Shown here: piece after piece, positions 11,037 through 20,677 of the stretch
Layout of the letters: the number at the start of each line of letters is the position of its first letter
How positions within the stretch are numbered: the stretch's first letter is position 1
Source: Tritrichomonas musculus
Lineage: Eukaryota; Parabasalia; Tritrichomonadida; Tritrichomonadidae
Direction of reading: 5' to 3'
Length of the DNA: 64,000 nucleotides
Assembly: GCA_039105265.1 (NCBI GenBank)
Contig: JAPFFF010000016.1
Coordinates: 2,170,001-2,234,000, forward strand
Notes under the pieces: model-generated
Seen by the model: the letters and a program-made list of their open reading frames with translations, nothing else
Database searches by the model: none
What the model was told of the DNA's origin: nothing
Program-made: the position numbers and the translations under genes

Positions 11037-13543
11037 ATGTTAACAAGATCGAAATCTCAAGCCAAAGAAAAGCAGCTTCCTGAACCAAAGCAAAGTTTTT
11101 TAACAAGCGGGATTAGAAATGCAGGTTGCCGTTGCTACCTCAACTGTTTGCTACAGATCATTGCAAATTACACTCCTTTATTTCTCCAAATTAGTAAGAT
11201 AAATCCCCAAAAAGAATTAGAAGCCAAATTTTACTTGATTATACAAAAACTCATGCAATCTAAAGAACCGATTTCAGCTAATTGTTTTTTATCTGTATTA
11301 GGAAGAGAACTTCATATTAATATCTCTAATCAGCAGAATTTTTTTGATGTATTAAATGATTTATGCCGCAAAATCCCAATTATTTCTGAATTGTTTCAAT
11401 TTGATATTGATATATCATATTTTCAAAAAAAGGCAAAAAAGCCTTTTCAATTTGCAACAGATAAACAATTTTATTTAATTAATTTTTCTGAAAGCCAAAA
11501 TCGAATGCCTGCCTTATCTGAAATTTTTGTTTTTAAAAATATAAGATTTGATGGGAAAATTTGTAAAAAAATTAAACAAATGACTTCATTACCACGTATA
11601 TTAACTTTTTCAATTGAGTATCGTTCATACAATCAAACCAATTTTGCATTTGCGACAAAAATAAATTTAAAAAAATATTGTAAAATAGCCACAAAAGAAA
11701 ATTTTGATTATGAACTATTTGCAATTCTAGTTTACATAAGTTTGAATCCAGGTCTTGGTCATTATGTTGTTTACATTCGAAATTTCGAGTCTGATCAATG
11801 GTTCGAATATAACGATTCAAAAGTAACTGCATTAAAATCATTAAAAGAAGTGAATGATCGAATGAAAACATCACATGTTTCTGGATTATTTTACGTCAAC
11901 AAAAGCATTTTTTCCAATTTTCAAAAGAAAAAAAGAAAATATGAAAATGCGATGAATCTCTTTTGTAAACAAACTTTCGTAGAAAAAAATGATATTGATA
12001 ATACTTTAGTTGTTAAAGATGAAAATGACAAGTATGGCAACGATGATGCTTCATGTACATCAGATATTGCTGAATATGAATATAGTTATATTGATACAGA
12101 TGATGACAGCCATAGCAAAGATGACAGCGATGGAGATGATGACAGCGATAGCAAAGATGGTAGTGATGGCAATGATGGCAGCGATAGCACATCTTTTAAG
12201 CAACACAATAATGATGATATTGACTCTAGTTCATCTGACTTAGATGTATTTTCTATTAATAAAGAAAACCAAGAAGACCATATGCAACACCATTCAGTCA
12301 ATTTCAAACATGGTCCTATTGATTACATTGATGTTAGACCACACGGAAATTTAACTGAATATATAAAACAATCACCTCAAATCCCAGAAGACGAAGATCA
12401 AAGGCCTGAACCTGTACAAGTTGATTTACGTGATGATCATTTCGAAGAGGTTTCTGAAATAAATAAAAAGGTAAACAAAGATGAAACAACCATACCAAAA
12501 GTTAAAGAAAAAAGCAAAAGATTATATGTTAAAACCACTCAGGCACAAAGGGACAGGCTTCAGCAGTTATATAATGAACACCAAGATACATGGCCGATAC
12601 GAAAATATTCGATTGAAACAGGAATTCGAGAACAAAATTGCATAAAACTAATAAAAAAAATTAGACATAATGAATCTTTGGAAATCAAAAATTACATAGA
12701 AGGACGCAACCCAAAAATTGATGCCAAACAAATCAGGATTCTTCAAAGCTCAATTGAAGAAGATCCATTTATGACGCTAAAGCAAATGCAACAAAAGTTA
12801 AAAAATGAGTCTGAGTTGGAAGTTTCTCAGACACAGATTTGGGAAGGTATAGTTGGCAATACACAAGTGGGGAAAAGATCTGGTTGTTACGTTTATTCTT
12901 TTAAAACTGCATCCAAAAGGGATCCTGAAGCCAATTCATATGAAAATAAACTTATTAGAAAGGAAAAGGTGAAGCAACTAACTCAATGCCTAGTTGAAGG
13001 TTACGAATGGGTGTGCATTGACGAAACAAGGTTTGATGCTGGATATGTTAGAGTTAAAGGGTGGAGCAAAAAAGGTAAAAAGGTTTATATCCATAGAAAA
13101 AAAGAGGTTTTTCATGCTCTGCTCTTACAGCTATTGGACCCAATGGAATGCTGTATTGCACCCTTGTCCGAGGGAAAGTCACGGCCGAAATATATAATGC
13201 CTTTCTAGACCACTTAGCAGAAGAACTTAAGTCAGACGGTCCAATCGTATTTTGGATGGACAATGCCAGCATTCACAACAATGCACAAGAAAAATTCAAA
13301 AGTTCAAAACATAAAGTAATTTTCAATGCACCATATTCGCCAGAAATTAATCCAATTGAAAATATTTTTGGAGTATGGAAAGAAAAGATCACTAAAGAAA
13401 TAGTTCAGTTTAAATCAGAGGCCGAATTGTTAGATCTTATTAAAGAAACATTTACCAAGATCGATCCAGCTACAGTTCGAAAAACATTGGAAAATACCCG
13501 TTGGAATGTGTTTCCCAAAGTGATTAAACTTGAAGACTTATGA
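11037..13543 (+). CDS. Ubiquitin-specific protease / DDE transposase fusion
   Basis: Residues about 22-285 read as a peptidase C19 (USP) domain. The Cys box is GIRNAGCRCYLNCLLQ with catalytic Cys33, and the His box is GLGHYVVYIRN with His242, followed by WFEYNDSKV. An acidic Asp/Ser/Gly linker (about 340-390) follows, then a helix-turn-helix-like region (about 497-545). The DDE core has first Asp in CIDETRF (residue 662), second in FWMDNASIHN, and Glu in PEINPIEN about 32 residues later. The first frame ends at 13208. The second runs to 13543, and the two join by a -1 shift at an A7 run (13097-13103). A usual mariner transposase has about 350 residues, so the N-terminal half is extra. The protease might deubiquitinate the transposase or host factors (inference). 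Confidence 0.85.
13097..13103 (+). promoter_or_regulatory. Candidate -1 frameshift site (A AAA AAA)
   Basis: In the zero frame the codons read AGA AAA AAA GAG. Slipping back one base gives AGA GGT after the run and restores the transposase frame without loss of conserved sequence. A7 heptamers are classic slippery sites, used by some insertion sequences. A one-base loss from an A8 run in a decayed copy would look the same. Confidence 0.5.
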
Positions 13544-13605
13544 AATATCTTTTAATACCTTCTTAATTAATTAAAACAGAAATAATTTATCCTTATTTTA
13601 TTATT

Positions 13606-14313
13606 TTAATTATCTTTTTTCGCTTTATCTACTTCACCATTGTTTTCTTCTTCTTCATCACCATCTTCTTCTTCTTCTTCGCCATCATCACCATCTTCTT
13701 CTCCTTCGTCATCATCACCATCTTCTTCTTCTTCTTCATCACCATCTTCTTCTTCTTCGTCGTCATCATCACCATCTTCTTCTCCTTCGTCATCATCATC
13801 TTCTTCTTCTCCTTCTTCGTCACCATCACCTTCTTCTTCTTCACCATCATCACCATCTTCTTCTTCTTCGTCATCATCACCTTCTTCTTCTTCTTCACCA
13901 TCATCATAATCTTCTTCTTCTTCTTCGTCACCATCACCTTCTTCTTCTTCACCATCATCACCATCTTCTTCTTCTTCGTCATCATCACCTTCTTCTTCTT
14001 CTTCACCATCATCATAATCTTCTTCTTCTTCTTCGTCACCATCACCTTCTTCTTCTTCTTCACCATTATCATAATCTTCTTCTTCTTCTTCTTCTTCTTC
14101 TTCGTCACCATCACCTTCTTCTTCTTCTTCACCATCACCATCACCTTCTTCTTCTTCTTCTTCATCACCATCACCTTCTTCTTCTTCTTCTTCTTCGTCA
14201 TCATCATTTTCTTCTTCTTCTCTGTCACCGTCACTATCGTCTTCTTTGTCACCATCATCATCTTCTTCGTAGTCATCATCATTACCTTCATCTTCTTCAC
14301 CATCATCTTCTCC
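13606..14313 (-). pseudogene. Acidic low-complexity protein remnant in the mariner-type element
   Basis: On the minus strand one frame reads almost only Glu, Asp and Gly (EEEEDGDDGEEEEGDGD-style) for about 235 codons. It ends in an ordinary-looking tail, NNGEVDKAKKDN, and a stop at 13606-13608. An in-frame TAA at 14314-14316 separates it from about 30 further codons that look like protein (NLRKLYKSTKDDNFEKDY). It converges with the transposase gene, 62 bp apart. It may be a second element gene now broken, or an expanded microsatellite that happens to be open. Other frames here (poly-Lys/Met, poly-Ser) are shadows. Confidence 0.4.
13640..14290. repeat. CTT/GAA-type microsatellite tract
   Basis: About 650 bp of imperfect CTTCTT, CATCAC and CGTCAC triplets. 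The triplet period keeps all minus-strand frames mostly open. Higher-order copies of about 110 bp are visible (for example about 13846-13950 and 13954-14060), showing recent internal duplication. Confidence 0.85.
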
Positions 14314-14959
14314 TTAATCCTCTTCATCATTATAATCTTTTTCAAAATTATCATCTTTTGTACTTTTATATAATTTTCTTAAGTTTAAAAATTTATAAAA
14401 CCTGAATTTATATCAAATTTTATCATGACTAAATCCAAAGTTTTTTTCAATCTTTGATGATTCAAGAATTTCTTGTTAAAAATTGTAATATTATGTTTTT
14501 AATCTTGTATATTATTCGAATTATGTTTATAATCTCATTAACAATTTTGATAGAACTCTGGAAAGCTTTGCTGGTCCTTTTTTACAAAATAAAAATTGAA
14601 TGCAAAATGATCGTTCTGGAATTTATTTCCTAAAAAAAATATTTTATTTCCTAAAAAAAAGAATCTGTTTCCTAAAAAAAAGAATTTATTTCCTAAACGA
14701 CTGTAAACTAATATCATTCAAAAAATAATTTTTTTTCTTTTTAAAATTTCTGAGAATTTCAATTATAAAAAATAAAATGGCGCAAAATTGCAACGTCGAT
14801 ATTACTACGGGTATATGGTTAACTATTTTCTTTTTTTTATTTGTTTACAAAAATAGTAAACGAACTATCCAAATTGGAGCGCGAAACGGGTATTACTTTT
14901 AATAATAATTTAAAAAAGTATTTATTTTATTTAATTTATAGTTTTTTTTTATTTTATTT

Positions 14960-15079
14960 AGGGTGGCACTGGGTGGGCCAAAAAAAGAAAAATGGGTCAA
15001 AAAAAACGTAGTAATTGGGTCACCAAATATCCTCTCAATATTTTTCAATTAATAACGATCAAAAAAGGTCAAATAATTG

Positions 15080-15111
<32 letters not shown>

Positions 15112-16426
15112 TTTGCGAAAAATGTTGTCAAGCGGGGAGGGAGAAGAGAAAAATTTTTAAAATATTGATCGTTGAGGTCAATATTTTACCTAAAAAACAT
15201 GTATTTTTATTGGGTTGATCAAATTCATTATTTCATATATTTTGAATTTTCCCTAATATATTTGATTAATTCATTATGATTTATTTGCTTGTATTTTTTT
15301 TTTTTTTTTCTCATCTTATTGATATTTAAAATTTTGAAGAATTTCAGTTAAAACAGAATATAATAAAATTAAAATAGCACGAATGTAATATTTAGCTTTT
15401 GGATGCGTTTAACAAAGTTTTAAATTAATATAAATTTTTTTTTAATTAGTTGAAAAAAAATAAGGCACAGGGTTGAGTCGAACAAGTGGTATCTTATTAC
15501 AATTATACCACTTAGAAAATTTCTGTATGTTTTTCCTAAACTATAAAAAGATAAAGTCATATCGAATAATTATATTAATTCATCTCATTTTAACTAAATT
15601 ATATGATTTTACCTCAAAAAAATGTTTTGAAATGAAAATTGGTGCAAAAATAATGATCAACATATGAAAAAAAATGATAAATTTTATCAGATAATTTAAT
15701 ATTTCAAATGTTTAAAATAAAAAAGCTGAATTAAACATTTTGTTTATGTCATATAATCATAATTTTAGAAATACATTTCATATTTACTAATGAAAAGTTA
15801 AATAATAATATAATAATTAAGGATATCTTTAATTATTATTATTTTAATTCTTAAATAGCCTCTTAACTTCATAGGAAGATATAAATATACTGATATATTA
15901 ATTTATTTTGAATGCAAAATTTTGGCCCAAGTTAGCCCAAATTTAATTGCCAAATATCCTCTGAATTATTCAAAATTTGTGAGAAAAGTTAGCAAAAATT
16001 TTGGGCCAACTTGGGCTAACTTGGGCCAAGTTGGGCCAAAATTTTATATACGTTTTTTATTGTTTTATTTATTTAAATTATATTTATGACAATTATATAT
16101 AATAAAAATAGATTAGTTTATTTAATATAAAAAACTTTTAGGAAGATATATTTATTTTTTGGATACTCAATATTTCTGATGAAAACGATAAAAAAACTAT
16201 CAAATTAGATATAATTTAATATAGTTTTATCGCATTCAATTTATTAAATTAGCAGGAAAAAATACTTTTAAAAAGATATAAAACGATAATTATATTAATA
16301 TATTTATATATTTAAAAAAAAATATGTGATATTTATTGATTTTTTTTGACCCACATTAACCCATCTTGGCCCACATTTTGGCCCATGATTTTTAAAAATA
16401 TTATTTTGGGCCGATTTGACCACCCT
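14960..16426. mobile_element. Non-coding element with GGGCC-motif ends
   Basis: It starts AGGGTGGCACTGGGTGGGCC and ends GGGCCGATTTGACCACCCT, so the outer 7 bp are inverted and GGGCCAA-type motifs follow on both sides. Further TTGGGCCAA and GGGCTAA copies cluster at about 15920-16040 and 16345-16415. The flanks allow a TA duplication; no 9-bp duplication is seen. It contains a 30-bp poly-T run (about 15079-15109) and no gene. It sits between the arms of the 205-bp inverted-repeat element. Confidence 0.65.
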
Positions 16427-16636
16427 AATTTTACCCGTAGTAATATCGACGTTGCAGATTTGCGCCATTTTTATTTTTTTAATTGAAATTCTCAGAAATT
16501 TTAAAAAGAAAAAAAATTATTTTTTGAATGATATTAGTTTATTTATATAAAAAGCATTCAATTTTGATTATTTCGTAAAAATGGTTATATTTTTTGTCCG
16601 TTTATAATTTACTCGAAATCAAAGAAATGCATTTTT

Positions 16637-18387
16637 CTGCATATGTGATAGATATAGCTGATTTTGGCTAATGACTTTTTTCTTAGTTAGCATATGCTCT
16701 ATAGCAAAATGATAACAGATTAATTCAATTCAGATACTTTTAAATATCACCAATTTTCAATCGCTAATATCTTTTTTGAAAATATTCCAATTTTGTTTAT
16801 TGGCATATCATTATATTTAATATTGGGTGATTTATATAATGAACTAGTCAGATTTGGTATATCTCAATTTTTTTTTCTGATGGCAAAATCACAAATATAA
16901 TAAAAAAAAAACTTCTTTAAATTTTAGAATGTTTATTTTATCATTTTATTCTTAGTTAGCATATATATTATTTGTTATATAAGTTTGGAGTCTATTTAAA
17001 GAAATTGACATTATTGAATTAAAATTCACAAGAAAATTTTTGAATTAGACAAAAGTAAATATTAATTTCTTTATTATATCTACTTAAGATTTTTTTGCAA
17101 TGCTTTCGAATCCATTTTTTAGAAAAACTATTTGATTATAATTTCTATCTTCCAATGTGGGAATTTTACTTTATTATAAATTATAAATATCACTTAATAT
17201 CATGTATAATTGTTTAAAACATTAAGTAATTCCACTAATATTTGATTTGATAAGCATAATATTCCCAAATTATAAAAAAAGAAAAATTATTCAAAAATTC
17301 TTATGCCATTATTATCAATATGTATCCATTTTTTAATTCTCAAGCTTATTAATTAATTTGATTATTTCATTTTTTTCAAATCTCCAAAAATTTTATAGAA
17401 TGATGCTTCTTTGTAATATTTTAATTATTATTTGAGAGAATATTATATTTAATTAAAACTAAACACAGGAAAATAGAATTATTTCATTGCAATCATCCCC
17501 AGAAATATGATTTTACTTATTAGACAAAATAAGCTTTAAAATTTAAACTTTTTCAATAAATTGAGCATTTATTCTCACAAATTTCTATTAAAAAACATAA
17601 AATAATATTAAAAAAAGCTTTTTAGTCAAAAACGCATGAATATGATCAGAATAATATTAATTTAGTTGATTTTTTATTATGACGACTGAGAGTAGGAACT
17701 GATATGAAAAATATAAATGTTATGGAGTTGATACTGAGATGATAGATGCAAGTGAAATGAACAGGTGATTGAATTGGGAGCTTTTGTTCTGATTAAATAG
17801 TGGCTGAGGTTGGTGTGATTAAGATATAGATACCTGGTAGAAACTTAGGTGAGATTGAGTTGTGACATGGCTAAGATAATAAGTAATGATGTAATGAAAT
17901 AGCGATTGATGTAGGAACAATCGTTCTGGATGAATGATGTAGGAACAAGATGTTCCAAAGATTGAGTTTAGGCGAGTTTAATGGATATTGAAATATGTGC
18001 TGCGACAAGGGTAAACTGTAGTTGAGATAAATTTGAAATATTGCTTGAGATGCGACTGTTGTAGTGCTTGCTTTTGAGTTTTTTTAATTTGAAACCGACA
18101 CCAATTGTCCGAACAATGGTGATATGAATTCTATGTATGGTATTCAAAAAGTTTGAGCGCCTCTTTTTATTTTTCCTCTATTGTCATTTCTGTGAAATAT
18201 TCAATGAAGAAAAAAATTGAGAATTTATATTTTATATTACAAAATAAAAATGGCGCAATTCTGCAACGTCGATATTACTACGGGTATTTTAAAGCAATTT
18301 TCTTACTATGTTTGCTTTTTTTTCTTGTGCTTAGAAAAATATTTGTAAATTATTCCATGATAAGTGGATTTTATTTTTATTTTTGAT
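16637..18387. other. Gene-free region with a strand-asymmetric block
   Basis: Mostly AT-rich with the direct repeat TTCTTAGTTAGCATAT (about 16679 and 16949). At about 17680-18085 base composition changes: the plus strand is rich in G and poor in C. Read on minus, about 135 codons are interrupted by only two stops (ISNLSQLQFTLVAAHISISI; SYINRYFITSLLIILAMSQL). This could be a decayed gene or a non-coding RNA gene. A partial copy of the MAQ-x-CNVDITTG motif follows at 18250. Confidence 0.5.
18241..18287 (+). repeat. Third copy of the conserved MAQ-x-CNVDITTG segment
   Basis: The segment from AAATAAAAATGGCGCAA through ACTACGGGTA matches 14768-14813 and, inverted, 16432-16477. The ATG at 18250 would give MAQFCNVDITTG; similarity is lost right after GGGTA in all three copies. 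Confidence 0.7.
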
Positions 18388-19255
18388 AACTATCACGCGG
18401 TTCCCCTAATTCTACTAGGGGGAAGATTTTTTGTAATTTCCCCTAATTTCCACTAAAAAAAATAGGGGGAAAAATTTGAATTAAAATTTTATTTAAAAAT
18501 ACATAAAAATAATTGAATTTTATTAAAAATTCTTAATAAGATTCTTATTATTAATACAATTTTTGTTTGAAAAAATTATATCTTTAAGATCTAAATGGTT
18601 AATTTTTCACCTCAAAAAAACCGTGAATTGGCCTCCCCCTATTTCCCCTAATCCCCCTTAGGGGGAAAGGTCAATTTAATTGGCAAACCGTAAAAATATT
18701 AACAAAATTTGACCTCCCCCTATTCCCCCTATTTTTAATTTTTTTTTTTTTTTAGGGGGAACCAAATAGCCTTTGAATTATTAAAACAAATATATTTTAA
18801 AAAGATGTTTTTATTTTCTCTTTGGTTAATATCAATTTGATGCATTTTTAATCAATTTGGGAATTATTTTACACAAAAAGAGATTGATACTTCCATAATG
18901 CAACGGTATATCTATCATTTATAATAATAGATTATTAAAATTTTCAAAAAAAATTCTGATATAAAAGGATATTACAAAAAAAGTAAAATATAAATTTAAC
19001 AACTTGATAATTAAAATGATCCTTTAAATAATTTATTAAATAAAACAATAAAAACTTGGGCTTTTGATATTTGATGAAATGAAATATTTGATTTTTGGAA
19101 TGAACATTGACAAATCGCTTATATTCGATTTGATTATTTCAATAAATATAGAAAGTGTACGATTTTTATTAAAATAAAGTTCGAATTCTTTTAAGTTGAC
19201 ATTTGATGTGAAAATTCCCCCTAGGGGGAAAAAAAATCCCCCAGGCGTGATACTT
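18388..19255. mobile_element. 868-bp non-autonomous element, 9-bp target duplication
   Basis: The ends AACTATCACGC and GCGTGATACTT are inverted with 10 of 11 matches. They are flanked by an exact 9-bp direct repeat ATTTTTGAT (18379-18387 and 19256-19264), typical of Mutator-like transposition. Next to the ends lie clusters of CCCCCTA / TAGGGGGAA motifs (18400-18480, 18634-18761, 19215-19243). No coding sequence. The inner pair GGTTCCCC... ...GGGGGAACC (18399-18761) could be an older nested element. Confidence 0.8.
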
Positions 19256-19405
19256 ATTTTTGATGTTTTATGCATATTATATAATATATAATAATAATAA
19301 AATGATTTTTATATTATTAAAATTCTCGAGATATGCCAAAATATTTAAGTTTTGAAGAAAAGGTGAAAAAAAATTGGCCTTTATGATTATTTTTTTTATA
19401 TAAAA

Positions 19406-20677
19406 ATGGATCTCGAAGATGCATTCTTTGATACCTCAAACTACGAAATGACCAGCACCAAGCTTGGAAAAGGTACTTTTGGAGAAGTCTACCTTGTGAA
19501 AAACATTGAAGATGACCAGCAATATGCAGCGAAAATAATTAATATCAAAGAAAACCTCTCAGGAAAAGATCAAATGATGCTTATACGAGAAACAGCAATT
19601 CTCCACAAGCTTGATCACCCAGCAATTGTCAAATTTTACGGAATCAACTTCCACGATTTTGATGATCCTTCACAGCTTGCACCGACGATTCTCACAGAGT
19701 ACCTCGCGAAAGGATCATTCAAAGATGTCCTCAAAAAGGCTGAATGTGGCCTTGCAGATCATGACTGGAATGCGACTAAGAAACACATTTGCATGCTTGG
19801 AATTGCAGATGCGATGCGCTACCTGCACGCGAAGGGAATTCTGCACCGCGACCTCAAACCAGAAAACATCCTCATCGACGGCGACTACAGGCCTCGTGTT
19901 GCAGACTTCGGCCTTTCTCGTTGCTTTTCGCAGGCGCTGTCAAGGTCGATGCAATTGACGATGACAGGACAAATCGGGACCCCCTTCTACATGGCTCCAG
20001 AACTTTTTGAAGACGAGGGCCACTTCAGCACAGGCATTGATGTCTATGCATTTGGGATCCTTGCATACGAAATTGTATCAGGACAGGAACCTTACAAAGA
20101 GAAAGGAAAATCGATCACATTGCCAAATCTTGTTAGAAAGGTCCTCGCTGGCCAAAGGCCTAAATTTGTTGATGGCATCACTGATCCAATGTGGGAACTG
20201 ATAACTCGATGCTGGAGTAAGGACCATAACGAGCGTCCTTCATTCGATGAGATATTCCAGGAACTGTCAACAAATTTTTCACTTCTGAACGAAGATGTAG
20301 ACGAAGATGAAATTAGAGACTACCTGAACTATCTTGCTTATGAAAAAAAGGAAGAAAATGTTGCAAGCACAAGTGAAAGAAAAGAAGATTTTGTTTCTAA
20401 ATACGATCATTTGGACAAGAAGCAAGAAAAAGGCAAGAAGATAAATTCAGAAATGTTGCTAAAACTCATTGGTAGACAAGATGACATTGCTGATTTATAT
20501 TTCTCTTCAATTAAAGGAAACATATTACATCTTGCATGTAAATCAGGAAATCTTGAACTTGTGAAATACATCATATTACTTAATAAGATTGATATTACAT
20601 CAAAATCTATTTTTTTATACTTTTTTTTTTCATTGCATTTCAATCATCAAAAATTTATGACATTTCAATCATCATAA
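19406..20677 (+). CDS. TKL-like protein kinase with C-terminal ankyrin repeat
   Basis: 423 residues from ATG in ATAAAAATGG. The kinase domain is about residues 16-290: glycine loop GKGTFGEVYLV, Lys in YAAKIIN, catalytic loop HRDLKPENIL (about 146-155), DFGLSR (about 167), GTPFYMAPE and DVYAFGILAYE. All key residues are present, so it should be an active Ser/Thr-type kinase. A charged linker (about 300-365) precedes one ankyrin repeat (GNILHLACKSGNLELVKYII), then a short hydrophobic tail and stop. Codons in 19406-20300 are clearly GC-richer than any neighbour, then drop to the local AT-rich level in the linker, suggesting a mosaic origin. Downstream ankyrin units at 189-bp spacing look like the rest of a longer gene. 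Confidence 0.9.
   Translation: MDLEDAFFDTSNYEMTSTKLGKGTFGEVYLVKNIEDDQQYAAKIINIKENLSGKDQMMLIRETAILHKLDHPAIVKFYGINFHDFDDPSQLAPTILTEYLAKGSFKDVLKKAECGLADHDWNATKKHICMLGIADAMRYLHAKGILHRDLKPENILIDGDYRPRVADFGLSRCFSQALSRSMQLTMTGQIGTPFYMAPELFEDEGHFSTGIDVYAFGILAYEIVSGQEPYKEKGKSITLPNLVRKVLAGQRPKFVDGITDPMWELITRCWSKDHNERPSFDEIFQELSTNFSLLNEDVDEDEIRDYLNYLAYEKKEENVASTSERKEDFVSKYDHLDKKQEKGKKINSEMLLKLIGRQDDIADLYFSSIKGNILHLACKSGNLELVKYIILLNKIDITSKSIFLYFFFSLHFNHQKFMTFQSS

Larger units (their letters stand above)
10880..14703. mobile_element. Tc1/mariner-type (IS630-like) DNA transposon carrying a USP-transposase gene
   Basis: The element begins CAGTCGTTTAGGAAAT and ends with its complement, flanked by TA on both sides (10878-10879 and 14704-14705), as expected for the superfamily. 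Both termini hold about four copies of a box close to TTTTAGGAAATAAATT, probably transposase binding sites. Inside are the 11037-13543 gene on plus and a long acidic frame on minus (13606-14313). At 3.8 kb it is much longer than usual mariners because of the protease domain and the acidic tract. The intact empty site in the paralogous arm near 16550 confirms the borders. Confidence 0.9.
10783..16636. mobile_element. Inverted-repeat element (205-bp arms) hosting two later insertions
   Basis: The left arm (10783-10879 plus 14706-14813) and right arm (16432-16636, inverted) are about 205 bp each and nearly identical. The left arm is split exactly at a TA by the 3.8 kb mariner-type element; the right arm shows the unsplit sequence with a single TA. 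The 1.5 kb element at 14960-16426 lies between the arms. Each arm carries, reading inward, an ATG that would encode MAQ-x-CNVDITTG before similarity stops. A third partial copy is at 18241-18287. The arms may be terminal repeats of a non-autonomous element, or two 5' gene fragments lying head to head. Confidence 0.6.

Noticed and set aside
13640-13909. Poly-Ser/Pro frame on plus and the Lys/Met frame on minus in the triplet tract
   Set aside because: Both are side products of the CTT-type microsatellite; only the acidic minus frame ends in ordinary protein-like sequence.
18399-18761. GGTTCCCC...GGGGGAACC as the true element ends
   Set aside because: The outer AACTATCACGC ends have an exact 9-bp duplication; the inner pair has none.
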